From contig OU015498.1 in NCBI GenBank assembly GCA_907164885.2, forward strand, positions 92,742,733 to 92,806,732: a stretch of 64,000 nucleotides of DNA, written 5' to 3'. The position numbers and the translations under genes were made by a program. The notes below the pieces were generated by a model, which was not told where the DNA came from, ran no database searches, and saw only the letters and a list, made by a program, of their open reading frames with translations. Numbering within the stretch: the first letter of the stretch is position 1; every line of letters starts with the position of its first letter. Positions 34,899-45,872 of the stretch are shown piece by piece. The DNA is from Dolomedes plantarius (taxonomy: Eukaryota > Arthropoda > Arachnida > Araneae > Dolomedidae).

Positions 34899-34905
<7 letters not shown>
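33175..34905 (+). mobile_element. Penelope-like element, right arm of inverted repeat
   Basis: RT-coding part plus ~470 bp of 3' non-coding sequence, ending at a TA/TG tract. With the left arm it forms a roughly 1.73-kb inverted repeat around a 958-bp spacer (32217-33174). The encoded proteins are identical over the arm, and the sampled nucleotide segments match exactly. Confidence 0.92.
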
Positions 34906-34938
<33 letters not shown>

Positions 34939-34972
34939 ATGTGTGCGTGTGTGTGTGTGTGTGCGTGTGAGT
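34901..34972. repeat. (TA)n(TG)n microsatellite
   Basis: Right half of the split HINE core. Confidence 0.95.
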
Positions 34973-35207
34973 CAAAATTTTGACGCATTTTGGCACTTTT
35001 CTGTTTAACTGTTTACTGCTTGCCCAAGCGATACAGACTGGGTTTGGCGCACTGCCAAAGTTATAACTCGTGACGACGGATGGTCTTAGCGTCTGAAATT
35101 TTGCTTTCCGGAGGACCATATGGAGGAACGTAATCCTACGTTAAAGAAGTTCTAATAGAAGCATCTAGATCCAAAATAAGGGATTCTGCTCATCAAATTG
35201 CTATTAA

Positions 35208-36936
35208 CACTCGAACGCCTGGACTTTTAAACTTACTTCAATGCCTAATGGGGATCATTTCGATACCCAGTTAAAATTAGGCTAAAATTATTCAACAATT
35301 GTTTTTTTATTAAGAATTTATTGATATTTCAAACAATTACTAATGGAAATTAAACAATGAAATTTAAATCAAATTTAATTAATATATACATGAAAAGTAA
35401 TCCGTTATGCACCTCACGCAAATAAATGGTATTTATGGGACGACTAGGAACTTGCTAAGGAATAGATAGACTAAATGCAAAGAAACTTACCTCAACTGTA
35501 TTATTTATTTTCACCAAACCACTCTAATAACTTCTTAAAACAATAGCAGACGTTATATATAACTATTAACAGCATATTAGAACAGTTGTGCCTAATTATT
35601 TTATTTCATTTTCGTATAATATATGAAAGGGGTAATTTTGATCCTTCAAGGTGCTCTAGGTAAACTAGGTTCTAGTTTTTACCATGTGGGATGGTGGACC
35701 TTTCACAGCGATTTTTGAAATTTTTGCCACAGAGATATGAAACTTTGCTTATATATTCATTAAAGTCTAACAATATTAAACACCTTATAAAATTTTATAG
35801 ATATTTTAAAAAAAATATTTTATAATTAAAAAATTGAAATTAAATTACCCTTCTTTAAAATGCTCCTTGCGACTCAATTTTAAATTTTTCCCCTTAATTT
35901 TGCATTTATATTGCTTATAAATACCTTCTGAACAGAGTTATGTATTTTTTTGTACTTTTGTTGAATAGTTAATTTTCAGAAAATATTTTTATGCTTGTAC
36001 TCTGAATTTTCTTGAAATTTTTGTACTTTTGTACACTTAAGTTAAACTTTGATAACCTTAATGACCTCGAATCCTAAAATGGATACATAACTTTATTTTC
36101 ATGTATTACAGGAGTCTTTATTATAAATTTCATAAACTTTCGTCAAAAATTGTGACGCGAGGAGCATTTTAAAGACTTGCAAATCTGAAAATTACTCATT
36201 TTGAGAAAAATACATTTAAAACATGGTTTTTCACCTACCTTTAATACTAACTTTTGTAAAGTCACCAAGTTTTCATTTTACTTTTCACTACATATTTTAA
36301 ATGCATTTCATTCCAATATTTACATGTTTTTAAAATATTAATACATCCCCCCAAAAAATTCCCATTTTTGCTCGATTTTTGGTAATTTGAAAGTCCACCA
36401 TCCCCTTAACTCGCTTTCTTGTTTGCGTGTTTGTCTAGTACAAATCTTGCAATCGATATTTAACTAACTTCCCGACTAGCGAAACATTTGAAACTTTTAG
36501 AATAGCTCAGAACACGACGACAATGCATTCTTTTAATACTTTTAGCTATCTTTAAGCAGAATTGAATTCATTTCCAGTTAATTTTATTGTTTGAAATATT
36601 TCTTATAATCGCTCTCTTTATTACGCATTTTATCATTTTCTTTCAAGTTGATGGGATAATTCATCAAAAAAAATTTTAAAAAGTATGTATTAATACATAG
36701 AATTGTCAAGTTTATATGAATCAACAGAAAATTTTAAAATGTGGTATATAAAAAGTTCTTTTTATCTTGTAATTATCAAATACAGCAAAAGGAAAATAAA
36801 AATACATCATTATTTTAAATAAAGGAATTAATCAGGAAAAGTCGTAAAATGCTAGGTTCCTAACAATTATATAACGAAAGTTATGAAAAACCAAAATTAG
36901 AAAAGGATCATTTTGACCTCATCCGGCATTCTAGTG
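35208..36936. mobile_element. piggyBac-like element, non-autonomous, with nested insertion
   Basis: Flanked by TTAA (35204-35207, 36937-36940). The left end CACTCGAACGCCTGGAC matches the complement of the right end CACTAGAATGCCGGATG; a GGATCATTT motif recurs inverted just inside both ends. 1.73 kb with no transposase ORF. A second TIR element (35688-36403) lies inside it. Confidence 0.7.
35688..36403. mobile_element. TIR element nested in piggyBac-like element
   Basis: Left end GGGATGGTGGACCTTTCA and right end (complement) GGGATGGTGGACTTTCAA. AT-rich, with repeated TTTTGTACTTTTGT motifs around 35950-36035. Target duplication not clear; superfamily unknown. Confidence 0.6.
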
Positions 36937-36940
36937 TTAA

Positions 36941-37533
36941 ATCAAAAACTACAGGTTTGAATTTCACTGCTGCTTTGACATCCACGAAATCACTGAAACT
37001 GACATCCACGAAATCACTGAGTGTACCCACCTAAGAAATTCATTTTAATCGAACCCCATGTCCTCCCCCTCCATGGAGATCTTCCTGATTTTAATGATTC
37101 TAAAACGTCTTACTTAAGCGAAGAAACCAATTCAATAATTTTTTTTTCAAACTGATTTGTTAGATGGGTGCTAGTACTTACTATTGTACAAAGTGGAGAG
37201 TATATGAGCTTCTCTGCGTGACCTAACTTCCTTTTTATTGTTTTATGCTAGGCAAAATTGCGTTGTTTTATAATCAGTTAGAATCTTGCTCCTGACGTTA
37301 TCTGACCAGATTCAGTGCAACGAAGGTATTCCCAAATGGTTTCTGGAATGCACAGTATTAACACGAAAATTGCAGTTTAAGATGAAATCATCTAATAGAC
37401 CAACAAATAATTTCGCCGTTCTCTTCAAACCATTTAAGCAAATAGTGCATATCGAGACCTCATACATATTTGTGGAATAATTACGCTTTTTGAAAGCATA
37501 TAAAGCTTCCTGGTCGTAAATAAACACATAGCA
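36941..37533. other. Spacer, no feature recognised
   Basis: A 19-bp direct repeat (ACATCCACGAAATCACTGA) occurs twice at about 36979-37020. Overlapping open frames on both strands at 37286-37527 have no recognisable product. Confidence 0.4.
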
Positions 37534-37535
37534 TA

Positions 37536-37711
37536 CAGCAAAACTTATCTATGGTGGCCAGTCACGGTTCCGGAAAATGACAGGGTTCCAAAGTGGCTGT
37601 TTTGAGGAGTGGCCGTTGAGAAGGGGGTAAATAACATTGGCTCTATGAAGTGTATTTAAGAGGTTCTGAGACAAAATATGGCCGTTTAGAGGGGTTAGAG
37701 AAATTTCACTA
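37536..37711. mobile_element. TA-flanked MITE, related to 43325-43491
   Basis: Ends CAGCAAAACTTATCTATGG and inverted TAGTGAAATTTCTCTAACC, flanked by TA. The internal ATGGCCGTTTAGAGGGG matches, inverted, the internal sequence of the MITE at 43325. Pogo/Tigger-like ends. Confidence 0.65.
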
Positions 37712-37944
37712 TATATTGTAAAATTTTATGTTTTATGCATAATATTACAGTAAGCTCTCTTGCCCACATTATCAGTGTTTCTCTCTTTTTGAACCCCAGA
37801 GGTTAAGATTCCGAGATCCGGACTTGATATTTTCTGATTTAAGGATCGCTAATTTCAATTTATTGTACATACTTTTTACAGTCTGAATGAGATACATTAG
37901 GGGTCTTTCATTTCAAAGCCTTAGAAATAATATCAGAACGGAAA

Positions 37945-37946
<2 letters not shown>

Positions 37947-37977
<31 letters not shown>
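37947..37977. repeat. (TA)n microsatellite
   Basis: Short pure TA run. Confidence 0.95.
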
Positions 37978-37980
<3 letters not shown>

Positions 37981-38796
37981 AAAAATATTGTTCTATATAT
38001 TCAGGAGATAATGTTCACAGAACGCCCAAGCTACTTTCTTCCCACGTTGGAGTAAACACTTTGTTTCAACGGGCCTATGATGGGGATGTTCTGAACATAG
38101 TGTATTTATTCAAGACTATGGCGATGTTACAGTGTAGTCATGCATGTCGTGCCCCAGTTGTGGATATTTACTGTAATGCCTGGTTTTCAATTAATAAATT
38201 TTGTAATGGGCTTTATAACCCCATATCAGACGTATACTAGACACAACTCCTTTTAAATGATCTTAGTAACTCTACACCCAGTATTACCTATTAATGTTTT
38301 GTGTAAGGTTAGTTCATGGTTAGCTTTTGGACTGGAGTGATATATTATTTCCCTACTAAGTCTTATCAGGGTATTTAAAATGGACACAGATAGCCTTACA
38401 TCCTACGATAGAGGGAAATTGTAGTCGGCACAGATATGGTGAAACATTGTACCCCTGAACTAAGTTGTGATCTTCAATAAAAATCTGACAATTTTCTTCA
38501 TGTAAGTAATCAGAAGTTCTTTCTATCTATCTCATCTGAAGAGGCATGAAAGTGCATGCACAAAGTATGATTCCAAATTCGTCAATAGTAGTTCAACATC
38601 CTCGAACTGCACAGAGACGTTCTTCTTATACAAGCGTGGAAACCACAGGCGAAGGAGCGCGCCACCTGGATTTCACTACGAGAAATAATTTGCATATATC
38701 TTGCGAAAAATATATTAGCAACAAACGTAACCCGGGATGACATGAAACTGTATTATAAGTGACCGCATATAAGAATGTATCCACATTTGTGCCATC
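37978..38796. other. Spacer with unrecognised open frames
   Basis: Open frames at 37887-38240 and 38546-38740 have no recognisable domain; the first begins in front of a TA tract that it would translate. No splice-framed exon was identified. Confidence 0.35.
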
Positions 38797-38806
38797 CATA
38801 CCCGTA

Positions 38807-39143
38807 ACAGGACCAGAGGTAGCCTAGTGGTAGTGTGTTGGCTTTCGGTTCTGAGGGTGCTCGGATCGAATCCCGACAAGCGTCATTAAATACCTACGTG
38901 ATTAAGCCAGATATGGGCATGTTAAATCCGCAAGTCCTTCTTTGAAGTCAGTGGGTGGGGAAGGTGCGATCCCCCAGATGTCACTCATAGGTGTGCTCGG
39001 TCAAAATTGAGGTGGCACCTGGCCAATTCGGACTCCGACCCTTGTGGTGACATTTTAAACGGGAGCAGCACCCCTCAGTCCGCAAGCCCATATGGACCTG
39101 GTCTGGAATATATTCCAGCCAGGGGTATAAGCAACAACAACAA
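38807..39143 (+). mobile_element. tRNA-derived SINE, family 4, with (AAC)n tail and TSD
   Basis: tRNA-like head (A box TAGCCTAGTGGTAGTG; B box CGGATCGAATCCC), body, and AACAAC tail, bounded by a 10-bp duplication CATACCCGTA (38797-38806, 39144-39153). Same family as 55221-55576. Confidence 0.92.
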
Positions 39144-39599
39144 CATACCCGTATCTAGACTTATCATGTGGACAGTGTTCAGTATGAGTGTATCAAAAAT
39201 TGGAGTGCCGATATGGCACTGCTATGATTTACTTCGCATGGGACATTCGCAAATCCATCAAAGAAATAAAGATAGAAATATAGGTACAAAAGCATGGCAA
39301 TTTCCCATAACATCGCAAGGGATACGATATAGGGTATATACAGAAATGATACGAAGGAGGACAAAATGATTGGGGCTATAGAAATAAATAGGAAAGACAG
39401 TTGCTTGAAAGTACTTATAGTTTATTCTTTCGCCCCTAGATGTCAGCCCAATCAAAGTAATCGTAATGTATATAGAATTTTGATAGTTTTGTATTTATGG
39501 AATGACAACTTGTAGCAATATTTTGTCTTTCTCTAGAATTGAGTTTACGATCAAATAATATGGTTGTATTTTAGCTTCGTGCTAAGAATAGCGTTGCGA

Positions 39600-41575
39600 T
39601 GCTGTTCTGAACTGTCTATATGTGTTCTTGAACTATCTATATGTGTGTGGAAATAAAGTACCTTGTCTTTTGTGTCGTCACACCTTGGATTATTATTTAC
39701 AGCCGTTGTTTATGAATTCCCCTCGACATAAATCCGGAGATAAGAATATTGACTTCCGCCAAGAATTTAAAAAACAAGGCATGATACATGATACGATACC
39801 CTTAATTGAGGCAAGCGTGAACATAACCTAAGAATCTTTAATACAGTTAAAAGAACCCGAATATGATCTACAGCAGGTCGGCATTTTATAATGTGATCAA
39901 AGCAATGACACGTGATACAAATAAAGCACTGCGGAGTCTTCCGTAGCATGAAAAAGATTGACAGCTTGAACCATATGCCACGGTGTTATTGTAATAAGCA
40001 GGATGATTAAAGGGGAAAATACGGACAGATTAACAACAAGACCTACTATCAAAGACCTGTATTTGATACGTGATACTCATGCACTCAAAGAACATGAGAG
40101 ATGACACGCGACCTGTCTTTCTTAGGACTCTTGGATAATTATTTGCAGCCGTTGTTTATGTATTTCCCTCTACATAAATCCGAAGGTAAGAATATTGGCT
40201 TTGGGGCAAGCGTTAACATAACCTAACATTCTTTAATATAGTTAAAAGAACTCGAATATGATCTACTGCAGGTCGGTATTTCATAATGTGATCAAAGCAA
40301 TGACACGTAATGCAAATAAAGCAGTGCAGATTCTTCCGTAGCATAAAGAAGAGTGACAGCTTGAAGCACATGCCACTGTGTTACTGTAACAAGCAGAATG
40401 ATTGAAGGTGAAAATACGGACAGATTAACAACAAGACCTACTATGATAGTCCTGCATTTGATACGTGATATTCATGCACTCAAAGAACTCGAATATGATC
40501 TACTGCAGTTCGGTATTTCATAATGTGATCAAAGCAATGACACGTGATACAAATAAAGCTCTGCGAACTCTTCCGTAGCATGAAGAAGAGTGACAGCTTG
40601 AACCACATGCCACAGAGTTACTGTAATAAGCAGAATGATTGAAGGTGAAAATACAGACAGATTAACAACAAGACCTACTATGATAGTTCTGCATTTAATG
40701 CGTGATACTCATGCACTCAAAGAACGTAAGAGATGACACGCGCCCTGCCATTCTGTGTATGAGTATACTGCGGTCCTCTCTTCTTATTTGTAACATATCA
40801 TACAGCTATTAAACACGTATATATGTGTGCTGTCTATATGTGTGTGGAAATAAAGTACCATGTCTTTCGTGTCGTCACGCCTTGTATAATTATTTGCAGC
40901 CGTTGCTTATGTATTTATCTCTAGATAAATCCGAAGGTAAGAATATTGGCTTCCGCCAAGAATTTATGAAAAAAGGCATGATACATGATACGATACACTT
41001 AAATGAGGCAAGCGGGAACATAACCTAACATTCTTTAATACAGTTAAAAGAACTCGAATATGATCTACAGCAGGTCGGCATTTTATAATGTGATCAAAGC
41101 AATGACACGTGATACAAATAAAGCATTGCGGACTCTTCCGTAGCATGAAGAAAAGTGACAGCTTGAACCATATGCCACGGTGTTATTGTAACAAGTAGAA
41201 TGGAATGGTTTGGTTTGGTTTGGAGCGCTATGGTCAACTTTTTGCTACACGAGGGCTAATTAGACCGGGACCTGCAGTTTAAAGTCGATTCCGAACGGCT
41301 ACAAACATCCATGCCAACAGTGGGACTCGAACCCACAGAACCTGAACCGAATGCTAGCGCCCTAGCCATTCGGCCATCCTCCTGGCAAGCAGAATGATTG
41401 ATGGAGAAAATGCGGACAGATTAACAACAAGACCTACTACCATAGTCCTGCATTTGATACGTGATAGTCATGCACTCAAAGAACGTAAGAGATGACACGC
41501 GCCCTGTCATTCTTTGTATGAGTACACTGCGGTCCTGTCTTCTTATTTGTAACATATCATACAGCTATTAAACTC
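39600..41575. repeat. Complex local tandem-repeat block
   Basis: Two modules recur in the same orientation. Module X (TGTGTGGAAATAAAGTACC ... GGCATGATACATGATACGAT) occurs at about 39640-39835 and 40836-41035, with a partial copy at 40110-40245. Module Y (AACTCGAATATGATCTACTG ... GCACTCAAAGAAC) occurs at about 39846-40095, 40250-40475, 40485-40722 and 41048-41485. Units differ by roughly 5-10%. The last Y copy is split by a SINE at 41203-41385. Open frames inside (39622-39831, 40825-41028, and antisense ones) follow the repeat and are not consistent between copies. Confidence 0.85.
41203..41385 (-). mobile_element. Family 1 SINE inserted in tandem repeat
   Basis: Minus-strand copy with a B box (GGGTTCGAGTCCC) and a GTAGCCGTTCGGAATCG body. 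It is flanked by an 11-bp duplication CAAG(T/C)AGAATG (41192-41202, 41386-41396); the neighbouring repeat units show the empty site. Confidence 0.92.
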
Positions 41576-41579
41576 GGGC

Positions 41580-42340
41580 GCACACTCGTTAAAAATCTGG
41601 AGGACTCCCGGCTGGTGGAAGGGGGGGAGTGGGGTTGCATGCCATCCCTACCGACATTTCACGAACGTGTCACCCCGTCCCCTCCGCCAATAATATTTAT
41701 TGCCTTCTACTTTCATTTATTGCCGAGTTTCTTGTTCCCAGCGAATGAGCGGAACTCGCGAGATTAAACGCGAAAAATCTGAAATGAAATAAAACTCCCA
41801 CTTGAAAACGCCCCGCGGGGGGTCGGCAAGAGAGAGAGAGAGAGCGTCGCAAGCAAAGTTTGCGAACGCGGCGGCGCGCTACCATGGAAAGAAACAAGAA
41901 GAAAACGCGCGAGGCTAGAACTCAATACTTTCTCAGTTCCTGTCCCCTTATTGACGCGCTGTTGTTAATCATGTAGCCAGAGAGAGAACGTGTAAGACCC
42001 CCTCTTGCTTCGGATTTCGCCCGCTCTCTTTGCGGAAACAGACGCCGCCCCGGCAGGCTCTTTAAAGAACACGATATTTTCTAATAACGTCTCTCCCCGA
42101 GCTCGGGAGAAAAGGTTGAAAGTCGCCGGATTTATTAAGGAGTGAAATTATTCAACGAAAATTTGAAATAAGTGTTCGGGATGAAGTTTTCTCGGATGTT
42201 TCGGTGATTGCTATTTAGCAGTGTCAGGGAGTGTTTGTGCTCTCTCTCCCGGAATGCCGTCTTTTCCCCTTAAATGCGAGCGTTTGGGGCCTCGCTTTTA
42301 TGCACACGAGGGGTGCCGCAAGAAATTCCGGTCCTAACTT
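41580..42340. promoter_or_regulatory. CpG-rich island, candidate host promoter or first exon
   Basis: An abrupt change from AT-rich repeats to GC-rich sequence dense in CpG (GCGGCGCGC, GACGCCGCCCCGG), with an (AG)n stretch at 41831-41844 like a GAGA-factor site. A short ORF at 41884-41976 (30 codons) starts in a good ACCATGG context. No repeat signature was found. In an otherwise repeat-filled window this is the likeliest host regulatory or 5'-transcribed sequence; which strand is transcribed cannot be told. Confidence 0.4.
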
Positions 42341-42551
42341 TTAAAGTCAAATGAAGTGGAGGGGCAAAAAAAAATTATGAGGAAAAAATATTAATACTTC
42401 GAGTTTCCGATCGAATAATTTTTTCAGTCGTTCTTACTACATTTGTGTGTTACTTACTTTATAACGTTAAGCCATTAAGTATATATTTTTCTGGAATAAA
42501 TTTGTCATAAAATTCCTCTATTTATTTACTTACGATTTTATGTATATATGC

Positions 42552-42556
42552 ATGTA

Positions 42557-42640
<84 letters not shown>
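42552..42640. repeat. (TA)n microsatellite
   Basis: Pure TA run between the two CpG-rich segments. Confidence 0.97.
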
Positions 42641-42644
<4 letters not shown>

Positions 42645-42839
42645 TTATGAAACAATACCATTTCACTTTCATTAATTAAACGCCTATTCGAAATTCTCCC
42701 CTTTTATCTCAATAAAGTATCGCCCCTCAATCCAAATTCTGATCTAACGATAACGAAAGTAACCGATTATATTTTCCCCTAATACACGTGTAAAAGCTAA
42801 AGTTGTTTTTAGAAGCAGTGTGATGTAATGTTCTAGAAA

Positions 42840-43060
42840 AATCGAGATCGTCCGATGCGAATCACCTCATATGACGTGCGAGGTCAGATGTTTTCAACTA
42901 GCCAATTGAAAGTTTTAACGCGCCCGCGCCTCTCGCGCGAGTGAGCGTCTATTTCGGGCTTTTGTGTGTCAGCCGTCGTCCAGAAAACATGTAGAAAATT
43001 GCGGTGTGGTTTTTGTCCATAATGCTCCAGCGGGTTCCGGATAGTTTAATTGTGATTTGT
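42840..43060. promoter_or_regulatory. Second CpG-rich segment
   Basis: CpG-dense (ACGCGCCCGCGCCTCTCGCG near 42918) with CGTCCAG and GTGAGCG elements and no repeat signature. It lies 500 bp from the first island and could belong to the same promoter region. Confidence 0.35.
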
Positions 43061-43262
43061 TAAACCACTGTAGCTAAATGTATCCCAATTAAATCCTGTA
43101 AAATATGTCCAGCAAGAAAATGCTTCTGAAATAAAGATTGTATTATGATCGAACGAATCGCCTTTCCCTCGCCACGGACTCGCTTTGTGTTGGTTCTCCA
43201 TGACTATCGGAAACGCTACGGGTTTGCCTTCCTGATGTCCATCGCTTACTTCGTTTTCATTA

Positions 43263-43274
43263 CATATATATATA

Positions 43275-43324
<50 letters not shown>
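43263..43324. repeat. (TA)n microsatellite
   Basis: TA run directly abutting the TA-targeted MITE. Confidence 0.95.
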
Positions 43325-43327
<3 letters not shown>

Positions 43328-43491
43328 TGAAACTTCTCTAGCCAGCCACCCCTCTAAACGGCCATATTTTGTCCAGAACTGATTCTAAACTCCATAACGC
43401 CAATTTTATGGAAGAAACCTCTTTTCGACGGCCACCCCTCAAAACTACCACTTTCTCAGGAACCATTACTGGCCGCCATACAGAAGTTTCA
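43325..43491. mobile_element. TA-flanked MITE (pogo/Tigger-like)
   Basis: Left end CAGTGAAACTTCTCTAGCC follows the last TA of a microsatellite; the right end is the inverted TATGAAACTTCTGTATGG. Internal matches to 37536-37711. Confidence 0.65.
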
Positions 43492-43517
43492 TAGTGTTTA
43501 TACATACATACATACAA

Positions 43518-43665
43518 CAGTACTACCTCGGTACTCGTCGTTAATTGGTTCCAGAAGGCACGACGAGTACCGAACGAACTTATCCGATGAGATGTATTGT
43601 AAACTGAAATAATAAGTTCTTGAAACCCAGAAATTTCCCATTTTTCTTTGCAATTCATAAATGGA
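43518..43665. mobile_element. MITE fragment with GTACTCGTCG inverted motif (candidate)
   Basis: CAGTACTACCTCGGTACTCG, with an internal inverted GGTACTCGTCG / CGACGAGTACC pair about 20 bp apart. This resembles the left end of Tigger-like MITEs; the right end was not found. Confidence 0.35.
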
Positions 43666-43669
43666 TGGG

Positions 43670-44344
43670 GCTATTTATTGATACAAAATCTCAAACTAAA
43701 AAGCATAATAAAAAAAGCAATAATCATAAATAAAAGTCATAAATAGAAAGCAATAATTAAATGAAATAAAATAAAATTTAACTCACTTAACCTGTACTGA
43801 GAGGAGTTCATAACCTAATGTGATGAAGGTGAGAGATTCCCACTTGGAAAGGGAGGAGACCCCGTCCAGTAAAACCACAAACACACGAACAGGGGTTCTT
43901 TGTCTTTTCTGTTTGCTATTGAACCCTGGCGTAGACTTGGATTTAGGGAGTTTCACTTCAAACCTATCCAGAAAAACTTTGTTCTGCCTACATTTCAAAA
44001 TGTTTCTTAAGTCCACACTTCGACTTGCTAAAGCTTTGTCAGGGGGATAATTTTAAACAAAATTTTGTAATTCAGCCCATTTAGAACACATTTCTTATAG
44101 CAGTGCAGTCGGGGCTTCCTCCCTTCCTTCCTCCTCTCCTGAAGAAAGTTCCCTATACATTATCTATTTTTACTCCCTTTGTAGATCTTGCAGCTCCTCA
44201 GTGCTGATCTCCCCTATGTGTTCTTCCATTAACTCTTCCTTGATGTCTTCATCCCTGACTATCAAGCCCATTGACATCCCCCCGACACGATGTCCCCGCT
44301 ATTGATACAGATTCAAAGCATTCAAAGTCTCTCGGAGTTATCCC
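43670..44344. other. Spacer, no feature recognised
   Basis: Short opposing open frames near 43783-44050 have no known similarity. Confidence 0.4.
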
Positions 44345-44347
44345 TAA

Positions 44348-44533
44348 GGGCCTGTTCACATAGGAGTCCGTTGCGTTGCGTTAAGGAAAAGATGACGTTG
44401 AGACGAAAATAAACCAATCATAGGCGTTTAAAATTTCATTGCTAATCGTTTGGAGGCATATGATTGGTTTATTTTCGTCTCAACGTCATCTTTTCCTTAA
44501 TGCAACGCAACGGACTCCTATGTGAACAGGCCC
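44348..44533. mobile_element. PIF/Harbinger-like palindromic MITE
   Basis: 186 bp. Begins GGGCCTGTTCACATAGGAG and ends with its inverted complement, with 3-bp duplications TAA (44345-44347, 44534-44536). The arms pair for about 75 bp nearly without mismatch, leaving a short loop. GGGCCTGTT ends with TWA-type 3-bp duplications are typical of PIF/Harbinger MITEs. Confidence 0.88.
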
Positions 44534-44929
44534 TAACTCTGTTCTGCAGCGAGATCAGACACGCAGCTACCACGCGCATACTTCGCTATTGTTTCATGGT
44601 GGTTCCCATTGGTTTCTGCTGAGTGGTATCACTAACCTTCTTCGAACTCATGGTAACTTATACGAACAAACAAACAAACAAACAAAAATGCTCGAAATGG
44701 AAAAAAATACATGACGGTGTCTGTGGGGTTCGACAATGAGAAATACGGTGGAGAAAGGGCGAACTTCAGATAAAGATCATGCTGGCGTGCGATGCAGTGC
44801 AATAAGAAAAACAGAAGAGCTGTATGTTCGCCCTTACTCTTCCATGTGTACAGCACTAAGTTTTCAGCTATTTTCATGCAGTCCTACACTAAATACTATT
44901 TACAAGAACCTACTATTTATAAGACACCA

Positions 44930-45066
44930 CATGGTATAGTGGTTAGCGGCGTGAGCTTCCACGTAGTGGACTGGGGATCAAACCCCGAATAAGGCTTGAT
45001 CGTGTTGTTCCCTCACCAGGAGCAATGCTGGCTCACCTAAATGATGCTCCTGTGATAAAGTTTCGT
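44930..45066 (+). repeat. tRNA-derived SINE, family 2
   Basis: Head TGGTATAGTGGTTAGCGGCG (A box), B box GGGGATCAAACCCCG, then the AGCAATGCTGGCTCACCT body as at 6184. Confidence 0.85.
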
Positions 45067-45073
45067 GTGGTGC

Positions 45074-45580
45074 TCCTCGGGATTTTAAAAAACTCGGAAA
45101 TTCGTGTATCCTTTGCAGCTCTCCGACACGTGAGGAGCATACAGGGTCTCCCGAAAACTCCCTTTTCTTTAATCGGTAGCGAGAACATTGGTAATTTCGA
45201 TAATCTGACGTCACCGCTTTCACTATTAATTTGGAACCTGCTCCCCCGCCTTCGTTTTTGCGATGTATTTGGCAGATCGTAATTCTCTAGGACTAAAAAA
45301 ATCTTTAGCAAGGACTTTCAGGAAGTCTTCAGAGGTATGACGTCATACGGCGAGTTCGCTAGCTTCGCATATTTGGCGAACACCGTATCGTCTCGTTCTA
45401 ATCGGGATTTTAAAATTATCGCAAATTCGAGTATCCTTGCGGCTCTCCGACACCCGACGCGTAAGGGGCACGTGAGGTCGTCTCGAAAGCTCCCTGTGTG
45501 TTCGATAGACCGCGGAAAAATCGGTAATTTCGAGTACCTGTCACCAATTTTCACGGTTAATTCGGAATCTGCGCAAACGG
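45074..45580 (+). repeat. Two diverged direct repeats (~330-bp spacing)
   Basis: 45074-45245 and 45402-45575 share ordered blocks: GGGATTTTAAAA, GTATCCTT-GC-GCTCTCCGAC, ACGTGAGG, GAAA-CTCCCT, ATCGGTA, GGTAATTTCGA, GTCACC, TTAATTTGGAA. The spacer and second copy are GC-richer than average. A few open frames span both copies in different phases, so coding is doubtful. Confidence 0.75.
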
Positions 45581-45639
45581 TGTTTTTTCGGGTTTATTTG
45601 CACAGGACTTTGGGAGTAATATATCTTTGAATTAAAGCA

Positions 45640-45735
45640 AGCGTGTCAAACTCAAATTCTAACATGGGCCAAAATGAACAAAATTTAAGTTTATGTGAGT
45701 CGCCCCCCCCCCCCAAAAAAAAAAAAAAAACAGAA
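45640..45735. other. hAT-like end and C/A homopolymer tracts
   Basis: GCGTGTCAAACTCAAATTC resembles the end of some hAT elements; C10 and A18 runs follow at 45704-45731. Confidence 0.3.
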
Positions 45736-45872
45736 AAACTTCAAAATCAATTTTTGTAGAAATTTAGGTTTATTTCGAAAAGTACAGTATAAAAATATCA
45801 AGAGCAAAAATATTATTGTCTTCTTCCTGACACTTTTTGTTCTTGAACATTAACTTACCAGACACTGAGTAG

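Larger units (their letters stand above)
30181..35145 (-). mobile_element. HINE/DINE-1-like element, copy 2, split by retroelement pair
   Basis: The left half (30181 to about 30379: hairpin, subterminal repeat at 30219-30232, start of the TA/TG core) and the right half (about 34901-35145: rest of the core, body, GTAATCCTACGTTA at 35130-35143) together reproduce copy 1. Similarity to copy 1 begins and ends at the same bases. Everything between belongs to a head-to-head Penelope-like pair, so the retroelement entered the microsatellite core. Confidence 0.75.

Noticed and set aside
39600..41575. CRISPR-like array
   Set aside because: Units are hundreds of bases long, without short direct repeats and unique spacers, in a eukaryotic repeat context.
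43783..44050. Host gene with overlapping frames on both strands
   Set aside because: Short, without recognised domains or splice signals; overlap on both strands suggests chance.
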